DNA of 64,000 bases from Mesorhabditis belari (GCA_958450365.1 CAUEEP010000742.1:5003001-5067000), one strand, 5' to 3'. Shown: positions 1 to 13,157, numbered from the stretch's first letter. The notes: generated by a model not told the origin, from the sequence alone. Numbers and translations: made by a program.

Positions 1-719
1 AAAGGAGTCTGACAATTCCCCTATTCATTCAGATGGTAAAAAGATTGGAGAGAAGCGCGTGTGATGACACATTTCGTATCTCGGGTGAAGGGTGATGGTT
101 TTAGGAAGCCTGGGGGACACACAAACAACCTCCATTTCCTATCCAATCACCCGATTCTCATGAAAAAACATTACACAAAAGAGAATACGAAGTGTTAAAA
201 GAACTACTGGAAAGATTGAAAAGTACGAAAGTACGAAAGTACGGTTAAACTTGAGAACTGAAGTCTTAATTTTGAAGGGATTTATTACTAAAAGCTGGAA
301 GTCGATCATGCAAAAGAGATCATGCAAAAGAGAAATACAGCTCTAGCTAACTTGACAATTAAAAACCCAATCAAAACGATTTTTTAAAAAGCTAAAAAGC
401 TATACAAAGTATATCTCATTTTTATATAAAAATTTGAAGCTTTTACTTAAAAATTCCGAACCTGCAACAGTCGTGGGAGTTGTGGGCATTCCCGGGAGAC
501 CGGCCGCTCCTCCCGACTGCAGATTGAGCGCCATCTAGAAATTTTTTTTACATAAAATCATCAAATACATGTTTTAGAAATAAGCTAAACATAGATTTTT
601 ACAGAAATTTTCCCGAAAAACAAACCTGTAACCATAACTTCTGCAGGACTTCAGGTGTCATTGTGCCAGTTGGCGGAAACATGGCCGACTTTTGTGCCGC
701 CTCCTCTCTTTCCTCTTCA
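1..719 (-). CDS. Partial unrecognised gene, two to three exons at left edge
   Basis: I do not recognise this gene. Two short GC-rich open blocks on the minus strand, set in AT-rich DNA, have good splice sites. One is 719-626 (acceptor GATAG, donor CAG|GTTTGT) and the next is 534-462 (acceptor TTTCTAG, donor GCAG|GTTCGG). They join in phase and give a peptide that is Glu-rich (EEEREEAAQKS), then contains FPPTGTMTPEVLQKLWLQ, then is Gly/Ala/Pro/Thr-rich (GGAAGLPGMPTTPTTV). A third exon may start at 20 after an AATAG acceptor and continue in phase off the window (GELSDSF). The composition resembles linker regions of transcription factors, but no domain is visible. Upstream exons were not found; the gene could have very long introns reaching into the 1-16 kb desert. 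Confidence 0.45.
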
Positions 720-3535
720 CTATCAATTGCGCGTTGAAATCGAATTTTTAACGGGAGAATTCTAATTGTTTAGAGCACAGAATAATCTAGAATTTAGCTT
801 TAGAATTTTGAGTTTAGAATTTAGAATTTAGAATTTAAGAATTTAGAATTGTGTATAGTACATCGAAATCGATAAAAAGCTTTTGAAATCAGAAATCTTT
901 TGGAATAAACACGATGAACATTTGAGAAAATAATGTGATCGAAGGAAAACAAAGGATTTTGAAAAATATAACATGAAATTGACAAAAAACTGATTTATTT
1001 ATGAGGAAATGCTTGATTTCAGAAAAATCATTTTCCTCACTTCCTTATGAGCTTACTCATTGAGGATTTGTCGACGAAATATACGATTACTTGAAGGGAT
1101 TTTGTGAAATTTTCAGCCCCCAACAACTGAGCTTAATCCCGAGCACAGATCAGAGATTTGTATGTGATGGATTGAATGTATGAATGAGCTCGGAAAAGTA
1201 AATAATAGTTGTCATTTTGAGGCTGTACTTACATAAACAGCTTTTATTGCTTTAAAAAAAGATAAAAGTTTTTGTAGATTGTTTAAAGTGAATAGACTAT
1301 TGCAAGTGTGACCATTTAAAACACAAAACCGAGCACATTCAACACTATTTTTTCTTTAGATTATCATTTAAAAGCTCATTTGATTAAATGTCTCAAGATT
1401 CAGAAGCTCATTTGATTAAAACATTTGAAAACAGTGTGGTTTTAGCAGAATTTTCAAGTCCAGGATTTCTCTCTTTTCTCCAATCCTCGGATATGGTTTC
1501 ATTTCGCAAAAAAATCTGCTTCGACTATAAGAAGTAATTAAAAAATGGAAGTGAAGCAGAAAAAAAGTATTAAAAGAATAAAAGAAAGAAAGAAAGAAAG
1601 AAAGAAAAAAGATATGTATGAGATGAAAAACTGGGGATGAGGTGAGAATGAGATGAGTAAATGATTTGAATTGGAAAGGGGAAATTGATAAGATCGATTT
1701 AGAATAGATGAATGGACTAGATGAGTTAAAAGTATAAGAACTAAAGCTAGGTTTTAAAGCTTGATGAGATATGATCAGATATGAAGCTTGAGCTAAACTT
1801 AGCTAAGTTTAGCTAAGCTAAGCTAAACGACTGCAAGAATGAACTGAGGTGAAGAGGTGTGAAATGAAGACAACGAGATAAACAAATCCCTTTCAAAACC
1901 CAGACATCAATCCAAACAGGAAATCTCGATATGGACAGGATATGATGGATGCGATGGTAAACGATGTGTCATGATAGGGGAAGTGATCCATTTGTGGAGG
2001 GGCACACAGGGGACACACATGGGGGCGGGGTTTCCCCTATTCCACCAATCCCCATCACTCCTCCATCCCTTCCCCTCCCCCTTCTTCTCTTTCCTCTATT
2101 TCTCCCATTACCACTAGGTCTAGAGAAATAGAGAATGCATAGGCGGAGACAAGAAACACACTCGAGAAATGGATATGGTAGCTGAAAAGAACCTGGTTTC
2201 TTGGATGAGGTTGAAATTATTCTGTGAGATTTAAATGGCTAAGGCTTCAAGAGATATATGACGTTAATTTCTTCAATCAGACAAGCTAAGACAGACTACT
2301 GATGAGTACTGACTTGATACTCTCGGCTAGACTTAACAAATTGCAATATAGCTTTGGCTTTGGATAGTACAGGCTCATTCGAATCAAACTGATATTCTGG
2401 GTAACTCAGACTCATTCGAATCAAAACTGATACTCAAACAAGTCTAGAATACTCGAAATTTGCCGATTAAACAACTTTTTCTTTGTCAAATAAGCCCTCA
2501 TTCCATCTCTTTGTGTTAAAATCTCCGCATATCTTCGGGCGATAAACCATTTGTTCACAGGTGGGTGTGAAAATTGAGAAAGTGAGTGAGAGAAGCAAGT
2601 GAGCAAGCAAACGATCGACCGAAATGAGAGATGGGAAGAGGCTATTTGTAAGGAGCCTTGAGGGTCCATCCAAGGGGGTGCCAAACGTGTGTCAATGTGT
2701 GCCCCTCGACTCCATTTACACACCACTAAACGATTGATGCCGATTCGAAATGATCGCTTTCGAATTGTCATTTATTTAAAGATCACTAGATCACTAATTT
2801 CCCCATTCTCCTACTACCATGTGCTTTCAATCCTCTGTGTCGGTGGTGTCTTTTCCACCAAAGCATCTCAACGAAGTCACTCTCGTCGAGAGGGGATCAG
2901 CAGTCGAGCCTTCCCCTGATACGATAGGAAAAGAAAAGAAAAGCTATGAAAGATGAAAGGAAAGCGGAATGATTGCCTGTTCTCTCCAACGATCTCTCGA
3001 GAGAACAACTCACAGCTAGTCTTGGAAAAGGAAAAGAAACCCTGTTAAGCACTTCATGTATTGCTCTAGAAATAGCTACCATTTGCTTGACAATAGGGGG
3101 AAGAGAAAGGCGATTACAAAAGGGATTGATAGGAGGAAGTTTCACTTGAGCTAAGGGTTAGAAGAAGATCAGATGATTTGAAATGAAGAGATATCACAAA
3201 AAGTGCACTTAAGTAAAAAGGCCAAAGGGTAAAAGGGTCGGCATTTCTTCTCGAGAACTCGGCTTGGCTCTTTGAAAATCCGGATGAAAGTGGGGTTGAA
3301 TGAGGGGTGAACGTGGGAGAATCATCGATTAAAAGAAAAAGGAAAAAAAGGGTTGATTCATCTCCGTCAAAACTCGAAAAAAACTAAATCCCCATCTCCT
3401 GTGGAAATGTTTTCTCGTTTTCCAGAGTCTTTGTTATTCATCAATTGCCATTTTCTGATTTTTTGTTTGATATGTTTGGGTCAATAAATATTGGCAATGG
3501 TTAGCAAAGAAATGTAGATAAAAGCTGTAAGTTTT
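720..3535. other. AT-rich non-coding stretch
   Basis: No gene with coherent splice sites was found here. The stretch holds a short (GAAA)n run near 1585-1609, AT-rich words repeated at 785-850 (TTTAGAATTTAGAA) and CT-rich/GA-rich alternations. The small open frames at 2421-2919 overlap on both strands, have no domain and look like chance. It may be an intron or regulatory region of the left-edge gene. Confidence 0.5.
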
Positions 3536-3810
3536 ATCAGCTCTATCAGCTCTACCAGCTCTATCAGCTCTACCACCCCTATCAGCTCTACCACCCCTAT
3601 CAGCTCTACCACCCCTATCAGCTCTGCCAGCTCTATCAGCTCTATCAGCTCTACCAGCCTCTATCAGCTCTACCAGCTCTATCAGCTCTATCAGCTCTAC
3701 CAGCTCTATCAGCTCTATCAGCTCTATCAGCTCTATCAGCTCTACCAGCTCTATCAGCTCTACCAGCTCTACCAGCTCTATCAGCTCTACCAGCTCTATC
3801 AGCTCTATCA
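3536..3810. repeat. 9-bp minisatellite (AGCTCTATC/AGCTCTACC)n
   Basis: About 30 tandem copies of a 9-bp unit, mixing AGCTCTATC, AGCTCTACC and CACCCCTATC variants. Because the unit length is a multiple of three, the minus strand stays open and reads as ELIELVELIEL and GRADRADRGG repeats. There is no promoter, splice or homology support for translation. Confidence 0.9.
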
Positions 3811-5537
3811 ATGACTATGTAAACACACGGAATCTAGTGTACGTGGCACCAAGGGATTACAATAAAGTTTTAGAAAACCTTGGATTACTCTAGCTTCCAC
3901 TAAGTACTCTAGCTTCCAATACCATCCATCTTTCCCTTGTACTAACTTTCCCTTCAATCACTCATCTTTCCATAAGCCATTCAATGTTTTATTTATGTTT
4001 TTCTTGAAAGATCTTTTCCCTATCATTGGATTAGTTCTATTAAAAACTATAAACCGAAACAGGAGGAAAAGATTTCCTTTTTCAAAGAAACTTCTCCCTA
4101 TTTTCTCATCCTAATCCACTGAATGACGACTGAAAAGCGCAAATGAACAGGGAAATGAACCGAAATTGTTTGTTTATGTTGTCGAGTGAATCTTGTAATA
4201 ACTACATCCAAAAATGGTAATGGGTATAGGTGTTGAAAGCTTTCATTTCTAGAATAGATCTATCCAGAAAAGTGTGTTGCTTTGAAAGGAAATTTGTTCT
4301 AAACCCAACTAGATTCTCCTTTTTTTTATGTTTTTTTTTTTTCACTAAATGATTAAGGATCTTTTTACATGAATGATCTCATTGCTGTTCTTCTTTTCTT
4401 TCTTCAATCTATCCCCTTTCCTAAAAGGGTTCGTTAGCCTCCTTTTTCTTCATCAGATCTCTCGGGGATTGGTTAAAACCCACTCCCTATAGAATACGAA
4501 TGTATTTGAGAAGATGAGAATAAGAAAAAGAAATTGAAAAGGGTCGGATTTCAGGTTTTTTAGTCGTTTTGTTGCTTTACTTTATATTGAAATGAATGTG
4601 GAGAAAATTGGATAAGGTTAGTACTAATAGAATGCAGTAAAATGAAAAGATAATCTTCTTGGCATTCAGCTAGTTACTTAGAAAAGAATTAAACAATTCT
4701 TGAAAGATTATCAACTATCAACTCAAAAAATATCAAAAGACAATCACAATAAACTCTCTTTAAAAATATTGTTTCATATTAGTGAGACTAAAAGCTTTAA
4801 TGTTGCCTTTTCTTCCATTCCTTTAAGAGCATTAGAGTTGATGGAGGGATGAAGTGTATGTATGTTTGGTGAAAGGTTTACCCCTCGGTGAGCTTGTTCA
4901 CCCATTCATCCATCTCTATCGCTTCTCTATTATGCTTTGTCTCTTTTTGGAAAAGAGAAGCTGGGGAAATGAAAGCGGAGAGGAAGAGGGGAAGAGGTCT
5001 CCGATTGGGTGTCGCTTCTCCTATTACGATAATGCTTTAGGGGAATGGGTGGAGGAAAAGATGTCAATCTTTCCTCGACTCACCACCGTTTCAAGCACAG
5101 TCTTTGTCAGTGAAGTCTTTTGCAATTAAACTGTTGCCAGAAACCTAGCAAGTTCCTTTATGAAATTGCTACAGTATTTGTGCTTGCAATGAATCCCTTT
5201 TAGGGTACCGCTATTTTGAAACTTTCTAGCAACTAGTAAATGTTTGTCTTCTGATTTGTCAATTCTCTATATATTTCCCTATAAGGTTGACTCTCTACGC
5301 CTGAGCGCTCTAAAGCGCGCATCGACACTGACTCGGAGAGGCGAATCAACCCCCCAGTCCAGCATAACATGAACGATGCTTTATTCATCCCCTTTCCTCT
5401 TTCCTTCATCTCCCGGTCCATTTATCCATCCATCTGTTTTAGACTAGGATGGATTTTGAGTGGTTTTAGATCCTAGAAAAGAAGGCTTGGAATCGCTTGG
5501 AATGGAGAAGGGAAAGGCTGGGCTGGAAAGGCTGGGC
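3811..5537. other. Non-coding stretch
   Basis: AT-rich sequence with homopolymer runs (T10 near 4330). The open frames at 4854-5129 (+) and 5233-5421 (-) show no recognisable domain and no splice context. Nothing else is supported. Confidence 0.45.
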
Positions 5538-5668
5538 TTGAATGGCTTTCAAATCTTTACTGACTGAATGGCTTTCAAATCTTTACTAGCTGGAAAGGCT
5601 TTCAAATCTTTACTAGCTGGAAAGGCTTTCAAATCTTTACTGGCTGGAAAGGCTTTTAAATCTTTACT
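5538..5668. repeat. 27-bp minisatellite, about 5 units
   Basis: Units of the type GGAAAGGCTTTCAAATCTT + TACTAGCT are repeated head to tail with a few substitutions. On the minus strand the array reads as DLKAFPASK repeats, a by-product of a unit length divisible by three. Confidence 0.85.
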
Positions 5669-6685
5669 ATAATCAATATAAAGTAAAGATTTGATAGAAA
5701 TGATAGAAAGGAAAGTGATAGAAAGACAAACAAAAGGAAAAACAGTGAACGAATCAATAAAGTTAAACAAACAGTGAATACTAAAAAGCTTAAAGCTTAG
5801 AGCTGAGATTTCAGAATTTTAAAATATAAAGAAAACGAGTGAGGAAACCCTTGCAAAATGGCTAAGCTGATAATGAAGAAAGGGGATCTGAGGGGTATTT
5901 CCTGGTTCGTAGTCTCAAGCTCATCCAATCACAAGATATTTTTTCAAAGAAGTGTGGGGGTATCCGATGAGATCATCACATATCGCAATCTCCGAAAATT
6001 AGCACGTATAATCCGCACAAATTGTTTGCTGTTTTGATGATTGAAACAAGGAAGTCTAAAGGAAAAGGAAAAGGGATGGATTACGTTTTATTTATTGCGT
6101 TTTATTGTAAGCACGAAAGAGAAGAGTAAACCCTGCATCTTTGTAGTTATCAAATGAGAGAAAATATGGGATTATACTTTAAAAAACGATGCTCATTACA
6201 GTAAGCTTTACATTGCCATGCATTGCCAATATTTACTGGAGCGGTTCATTAGCGATAAATACCATCAAAGATGTAAAAATAATTCTTTGACCCTTTTATT
6301 TACTGATATTTTGATCAGATTTAAGCTTAAATAAACATTAGATTAGAAAATAGATAAAAAAACGAGATTTTTGACACTTTCAATATTCAATATTTGATAT
6401 GTTTATTGAGAAGCGAATAAGTGTTCCAAATTCGTATCAACAGAGATCAAAAATTGAATATTACTTGATTTTGTACTTGATTTTCGTTTGGAGTTAATGA
6501 TAAACAAGATCAGATACCGTAATGTATCAAATCCAAGTTCCATGCACTCAGAACTGAGCCTAAGATCGCTTGAAAGGTCATTGATACGAAGGTCAAGCTA
6601 GGATTAACCGGGAAACCGATCCTGCATCGCTATATGCTATCTGATCAACAGTTTGTTGAGATCAAAAGCCAGAAAACAGCATATA
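5669..6685. other. Non-coding stretch
   Basis: AT-rich DNA with no convincing open frame, splice pair or repeat before the hairpin at 6686. Confidence 0.45.
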
Positions 6686-6720
6686 CATCTTTACCTCAGC
6701 ATCGTGCTGAGGTAAAGATG
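6686..6720. repeat. Perfect 16-bp stem hairpin with 3-nt loop
   Basis: CATCTTTACCTCAGCA at 6686-6701 is followed after TCG by its exact reverse complement at 6705-6720. The function is unknown. It could be a cruciform, a remnant of a small foldback element, or a short structured RNA. Confidence 0.75.
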
Positions 6721-6837
6721 CTTGCAACGTCTTTGTTTAGTCTTTAGCTGTTTCAACGTTTCGCGTTCTTCTTCTTCGCGTCCTACGCGCCACGCGAAAA
6801 CACGCGGAACGCACTAGCCAGATGCCTCGCTCAGGTT

Positions 6838-6953
6838 AACTCAGGTGATTTCGCTTAGACTTTAGCTCAGGTGACTTCGCTTAGACTTTAGCTCAGGTGA
6901 CTTCGCTTAGACTTTCGCTCAGGTGACTTCGCTTAGACTTTCGCTCAGGTGAC
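6838..6953. repeat. 26-bp minisatellite, about 5 units
   Basis: Repeated GTGACTTCGCTTAGACTTT followed by AGCTCAG or CGCTCAG. Two sub-variants (TTTAGCTC, TTTCGCTC) are blocked rather than mixed, which suggests stepwise amplification. Confidence 0.85.
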
Positions 6954-7049
6954 TATCTGTTTCGTGGTGGCAAAAGCCGAAAGCATTTTGGACGTTTTCT
7001 CTCTGAGAGAATCGCAACTTGTTTTCATATCTGGTTGATCCAGTGACGA

Positions 7050-7145
7050 TAGATCATTAGACTGATCATTAGACTATTCAAACTGATCATTAGACTATTC
7101 AAACTGATCATTAGATCATTAAATGATATTCAAACTGATCATTAG
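7050..7145. repeat. 21-bp tandem repeat ACTGATCATTAGACTATTCAA
   Basis: Three to four units centred on the palindromic core TGATCA, the last ones truncated. There are no spacers between units, so this is not a CRISPR-like arrangement. Confidence 0.75.
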
Positions 7146-10100
7146 ATCACTTTAAATTTTTAGAATCGTTCTTGAGAAGCTTCACTTGTCAAAAATCTTG
7201 CTGAATCTCTCTTGTTTCTAAAGCTGGATTTGCAGATGTTGATCTTTAATTGATAACTGATTTCTAGAAACTCACCTAGGTTTCTGGCTAGCAAAAAAAT
7301 GTAGCAAAGTTCTCCAAATCAATATACACTACCGATGATCTTTGTAGAGAGTGTCTCGCATTGCTGCTCACTTTCTCCTCACATCATCAGGCTGTACGGT
7401 ATCTGTTTACCGATGTAGTGTACCCCTTCCCATCACCCATATCACAATTCTCTTGTGTCCTCTCCTTCGTGCTGTGTAAGTGCCTCCTTTCCTCGATTCT
7501 AAACGCTTGTCCGGTCTCGTGTCTTTCAGCCCACTTTAGTCTCTCAATTGGTTGTGGCTCCCTCTTCTCGGCTCTTCCCTGAACAAGACAAATATATGTC
7601 TTCTTCAACGGAATTTCTTCTCTACCGTAATGCAATCCTTTCGCTCTTCAATCTTTCGGAAAATAGAGAAGAAACTGAGCAGCTCATCGATAGGGAATCA
7701 GTGAGGAGAGGCAAAAGGGACTTTGTGAGGGCACTAGGTTTACAAGGGACTTGTAAACTAATATAAAATGACATAGATACAGAGTTCGTAAGAATCTAAA
7801 TCCAAAAGTTGATTTTCAAGACGTAGAAGCACAAAATACAAATCGCTTTCTTTGCGTAAGCTCTGATTCATTTTGCAATCAAATGAAAAGAAAAACGTTG
7901 CAAAAAAAGCCCGCATACGTGAAGATTTTCAAAATGCCGAGAACGATGACCCTCGTTCTTCAAAACAGGAAATCCATCCATGGTAATCTTTGTTCAACAA
8001 AATTCTTTCAAATATAATAAGCAAAAGCCTCCGTTCTCCTGTGTTGTTTTCTTGTAGTTTCGGCAAAACATCATTTTCAGGAAGAGAGAGAGAGGCGAAA
8101 ATGGAAAAAATCAGATGGATAATCTCCATAGCTTTCTTAACTCTTTGTGAAAGGATTTATTCTTTTTTGGAAATTGAAAATGCTTGGAAGAGATAGGGAT
8201 TTGTAAGTACTATTCATGTTTTCATTGTTATTGAGAGAGGTGTTGGATCTTTGAATTGTAAGCATTTGAAAAAGGAAAGTAGTGATAAAGGACATTGTTC
8301 AAAAAGTGATAAGATCTCAATTGTTGTGATTGATTTGTCAAAATAGAGCTACGGGATATCTAATGGCAGTCAATTTGAGCAAAGATTTGAGACAGATTTG
8401 AGCAAATTGAGTGTCAAATGTTTTGAGTTACAAAAGAAAAAGTTTCAAGTGTGTTTAGAAATCACAACCTCAACCAGTAGACTTTCGTTAAATGAAAAGC
8501 CGTAGACGTATCTTTTGTAGACGTTAAATGAAAAGCCAAAGAATGACAGTATCGTTAAGTATTATGGACTTTCTCGGTTAGATAAAGTTTCTCTAAAATT
8601 TCGTAGATCCGTAAGACCTAATCAGGGCTTGTTCAAGGCTTGTTCAGGGCTTGTTCAAGGCTTGTCACTCTGCCCAACTCCCCGCATTATCCATTAGATG
8701 TCTCTACCGTAATCCCTGAGGATCTCTCTCTCACTTGAAGTCGAATCAGAAGGCAAATTTATGCCCGAGGATTCCGGATACGAGATTCCAGGAGATGGCC
8801 CTCCTTTCCCTTCTCTCCTTTTCCCCCTATTTCCCCTATGATTCCTGAGGGATCCTCCATAAAATGTATGCAAACGGGGATTTGCGGGAGAGTGCTTTGG
8901 GAAGAATTCTCTCTTTTTAGAGAAAGAAAGAAGGGCAATCTGATTCCCGTATATTCCTTGCGTCTGCTGCTGATGGGGGAATCGTCTAGTGATGGGGAAT
9001 ACAAATGCTTTGAGAAGTTCTGGGGAAATCAGGAGAAGCTTCAGGTCTAAATCGAGGGGTTTTTGTCTTACATCAAATTCTTGTCAACAAACAATTGTGA
9101 TAAAAAAAAACAAAATTAAAATGCTTTAAACCAATGTAATCTAGTTGTTAAGCTGATATTTCTTTAGAACAATCCTCCAATAAAACTTAAGAGCAAATCA
9201 ATAATGTGGGTCACTCTTTAAGCCAACGGCAATTTGATTCAAATCAAAACTCTAGGTGTCAACTAATTACCTCCACCCATTCACTCTCTAAACATGTCCA
9301 TATCAATTGTGCTTATATGTTTTGAGTGAATGGGTTTTGGGGCACAGCATGGCGCTTTGTGAAGAGCATTTTAGACATGAGAGGGATCACAAATGGGCGT
9401 TGTAGCTGGAAAATGCCTTCTGTCAACGGCTCGTTGTCCTAATTGGTGAGGAGTACCCCAATAACTGTGAGCTCTATAGAGAGATCCCCTCACAAATGTT
9501 TCCATTAGCAATCGTCCTTTCTTTCTCAATTTGTTCTCTCACTTCCAAATAAAAACCCTCTCTTTGCTGTGTGAGCACAGATTGGCATTGACACTCAATT
9601 TGGTGAGGGGAATCGGGAAGAATTTCGGTTGAAAAGGGTTGAAATGGGTTAGTTTTTCTAAAGATATTTTCTAGTTGTTCATTTACAAAAATAAACTATT
9701 GATCATTTGACCAAATATGAAAATGCATAAGAAGGAGTGGCAGCAATTAGTAGAGATGTCAAGCGATCATTGCGTCACTCAATACAAGCACTTTGGGATA
9801 AGGAAGAGAAAGAAGAAAGGGAAGAAAAGAAAAGAAAGAAAGCCAGAAAGAAAGCCAGAAAGAAAGAAAGAAAGAAAGAAAGATTCATTCATTGACTACT
9901 GGATATGGGGAAGAGATTGAAACGATCTCTCAACCAATAGATCCGTTTTAGTCAAGGACAAAATCGAACAAGACAAAAATTTAGTAAGTCTATGGTAAAA
10001 TAACTACAGTACCAAGTACCCACTAATTATTCAAATCAGCCAACTTCACTGGAACCATTCCCTTTCTTTTCCCCGAGTCACGACAAATATCATCGAGGCG

Positions 10101-11159
10101 GTGTTCCTCTTTTCCTTTTCCCTCCAAAATTCCCTTTGTGATCTACTCAATCACTCACAGCATAATGCAATCTTTTCCACGAAAACATAATGTCTTTCCC
10201 ATTTACTGACTCATTGACACAAAAAAAAGTGAATGTTTTTGTGGAAGCCGCATGGAAAGTCTCGACATAATGTCACTCATTGCGGTCATTTCTTTAAGGA
10301 AACTGAAAAGGGCAATTGTTTTGGGAAGAGTTTGGCATAATGCATTGAGAAAAGGAAAGGGATAAGAGTTCAGAAGGGATTTTCATTTGAGAAATATCGA
10401 CGATAACGATAGTTGAACTAACAAGAGAAGTGATCTCAACTTAAAGCAAAAAAAAAAAAAGCAAAAACCTTAACTCAGTTCTTTTTTAGAATAAGTTTCT
10501 TTGCATACAGTATCCAAAAATATCCAGATATAAATCAATTTGAAATGGAAGGGAAAAACGTTTAAGTGTCGCAAATTAGCCAAAACTAGCGCATCTTTTT
10601 TTCTTTCAAACATTTTAGCGTTTGATTTTTTTACTTGAACCACGTGTAAATTTGCTTTTTTTGATAGACATCTATGAAACTACCGTAATCCAAAAAAACC
10701 TAAATGATGTCCTTAAACTCAAAAGTCTCTTCTTCTTGCTTCTTTTAGTGATACTTGATCCTCTTGTTGCGCCATCAGATATAAAACCCCCTTCCACCTC
10801 ATATAAAATTACTTAGCGAGTATCGGAAAGCACTTGCGGATATTGAAAATTTACCTTCTTTCTACCTAGATACGATCTCTCTTTTATGATCTCTCTTTTG
10901 CGAGAAAAGTCAACACAAACGTATCGAATTTGTTCGACAATTTTGTGAGATTATTGCGTAAAGGTTCGGGCTACAGGTGGGGGATCATAATCCTTTTGGA
11001 CATCAGAAATTTAAAAGAAAAAAACTTCGGGAGTTTAGTAGAAATTGGGCTTAAGTACTACAGTGTACTTAACTACAGGCTACTTTACTACAGGTTTAAG
11101 TACTACAGCGAAAAATGGAGTTAGCTTCTACAGCTTTCGAGCTTTCAGCTATGCAAGCT
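7146..11159. other. 4-kb non-coding stretch
   Basis: No gene is supported. It contains a GAAA/GGAA-rich purine tract at about 9800-9880, which makes an artificial Lys/Glu-rich frame, a short repeat CAAGGCTTGTTCAGGGCTTG near 8623-8665, and several islands of mixed composition (7380-7560, 8690-8830, 9330-9560, 10080-10160) that could be regulatory. The small frames in these islands occur on both strands and have no domain. Confidence 0.4.
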
Positions 11160-11480
11160 ATGGAAGCTGCTTCCATAGCTTGCATAGCTGCCGGAGCTTC
11201 CGTAGCTTCAGCAGCTTCCGTAGCTTCAGCAGCTTCCGCAGCTTCCATAGCTTGCATAGCTGCCGGAGCTTCCGTAGCTTCAGCAGCTTCCGCAGCTTCC
11301 ATAGCTTGCATAGCTGCCGGAGCTTCCGTAACTTCAGCAGCTTCCGCAGCTTCCATAGCTTCCGGAGCTTCCGTAGCTTCCGTAGTTTCCGTAGCTTCAG
11401 CAGCTTCAGCAGGCTCCGTAGCTTCCGTAGCTTCCGTAGCTTCCGCAGCTTCCATAGCTTCCATAGCTTTCGTTTTGTCT
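11140..11480. repeat. Higher-order minisatellite of GCTTCC/GCTTCA units
   Basis: Six-base words GCTTCC, GTAGCTTCA and GCTTGCATAGCTGCC are arranged in larger repeated blocks: the block with CCATAGCTTGCATAGCTGCC recurs three times. Since units are multiples of three, several frames on both strands stay open (Ser/Phe/Arg-, Ala/Ser- and Glu/Ala/Thr-rich). I treat these frames as by-products. Confidence 0.9.
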
Positions 11481-12652
11481 ACATTTGATAGTCGTTTTCA
11501 TGTCTTACATTTTCTATTTCTAAAAAAACTCGTGGATTCCTTGAGTTCTTTAAGCCAAAGAAATCAAGATCAACCGCAAAATGGGAGTTGAGCCGATTTC
11601 CTACGTGAATGCTCACCGATCTCTCTTCCTTTCATCCAATTTCAGTTCTCATCTCATTCATCTCATCCCATCTCGATCTCCTCATTGGTTGAGAGATTTG
11701 TCTCATCTTTCCCCATCATCATTTCATCAATCTTTTCCCCGACTTTGGTAATCTTTTGTGGTCGGCTCGATGAACATCAGCCAAATCCTATCACATCAGG
11801 GAAATCATTGATCTAGTGGTTAACGTTTTTTTTTTCTTTGCTGAAACTTGTACCATAAACAAAAGTTACAAAAGTTACAAAAGTTAACAGTATTATTATA
11901 CTGTGCCATATTAATGTTAACTGAGTTTCTTTTTGAGTAGTCATGTATCTGTCAATGCGATCAAAAGAAGACTGAAGAGTGAACGAGAAGGGCCTTGACA
12001 CCCGGAAAAATCGCATCAACGCGCCGCGATGCACCGATTTGCCCGTTTCTTTCTGTCTCATTCATACTCAACAAATCACAAAACACTCAACCAACCTCGG
12101 AGGGACCGGGGAATAAACTGTGACATGTTTCTAGACAAATAGATATTCAATTCTAGTATCTACCATTTCAAAGCTGCTTCTGCCATGACTTTGGCCACTC
12201 TTTGAAGCCACCAAATATCACAGCTCTTTCAAAAACTCTTTTTTTCATCGCTTTCTACTCCAAATGTGGCCCCATATTGAGCCGATTCGAATTTCTAAAG
12301 AAACTCACCTCCTCTAGCGGGTCTCGAGATCAGGCCACTTCACCAACTTCACGAATTTCTATAGGAATTCTTCTCAACGATCTTCTCGAGATCCTTCTCC
12401 TCACTTCGATGATTGGGCATCCCGCTGGGGTTTCTGCCAACAATTCTAGAAGAGCATGAAAAGATTTCTCCCCACTTCTTTGGCATTTCTACTTCAATCG
12501 TTTCTATTGTTATAGAGCTCAATACGTGGATTCGAGGAGAGTGTAATTGCTCGCTGAATGTCTACACCTTAGATCAATAGAAATTCTTGGAAATAGTTAG
12601 GGAACAAATTATTTGTATCTACTCCTATCGAGTACTGTAGAAGGACAAGCTA
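11481..12652. other. Non-coding stretch with a doubtful exon-like block
   Basis: Mostly AT-rich. At about 12450-12330 the minus strand has an acceptor (CTTCTAG), a block open in two frames, and possible donors (TC|GTGAAG, GGAG|GTGAGT). The two frames give unrelated peptides and neither is recognisable, so no gene is called. Confidence 0.35.
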
Positions 12653-13157
12653 TTGGGTTCGTGAATTGAAAACTGCGAGACCTTGAACTAAAACCATGAA
12701 TTCATTCCAAATGATTTCCATTATTATTGACGGCTTCTGCCCATTTTACAGGCAATTTGCGGATTCCTCTTTCGTAGTAGGATTTTGGTTTGTGTGTGAG
12801 ACAAGTGTGAGACTCAAAAATCGAGGACTTGGAGATGTCCCAGTTTGAGCACTTTCTTCAAAAGAAACCCATTTTGGTGTCAATAGAAAAGTTGTAGAGA
12901 ATCAAAAATTAGGCTTATAGCCAAATTTCCAAAAAGATACACTTAGTAGTTTTGCTTAAAATGCAAGTTTTGTGAAAATTCGTAAATTTGGCATTTCTTG
13001 AAAACCAGTTCTTTGAACCGTTCTGAAAATTTGGATATAAGCTTGATTTTTGATTCTCTACAACTTTTCCATTGACACCAAAATGGGTTTCTTTTGAAGA
13101 AAGTGCTCAAACTGTCACATATGACAATAGCCCGCAGTTTTCAATTCACCAACCCAA
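12653..13157. mobile_element. Mariner-type MITE, family 1, copy A
   Basis: A 505-bp element flanked by TA. Left end TTGGGTTCGTGAATTGAAAA; right end is the inverted TTGGGTTGGTGAATTGAAAA. Internal arms (AGTTTGAGCACTTTCTTCAA and its inverse) make most of the element foldable. A second copy is at 57080-57598. It has no transposase. Ends and TA target fit Tc1/mariner mobilisation. Confidence 0.85.

Noticed and set aside
3434..3811. 125-codon minus-strand frame of ELIEL repeats
   Set aside because: Direct consequence of the 9-bp minisatellite.
6838..7145. Possible CRISPR-like arrays
   Set aside because: Repeats are contiguous without spacers and the genome is eukaryotic; these are minisatellites.
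9717..9920. Lys/Glu-rich 67-codon frame
   Set aside because: Produced by a simple GAAA/AGAAAG repeat; no other coding support.
11045..11591. Three overlapping repetitive frames of 122-158 codons on both strands
   Set aside because: By-products of the higher-order minisatellite with units divisible by three.
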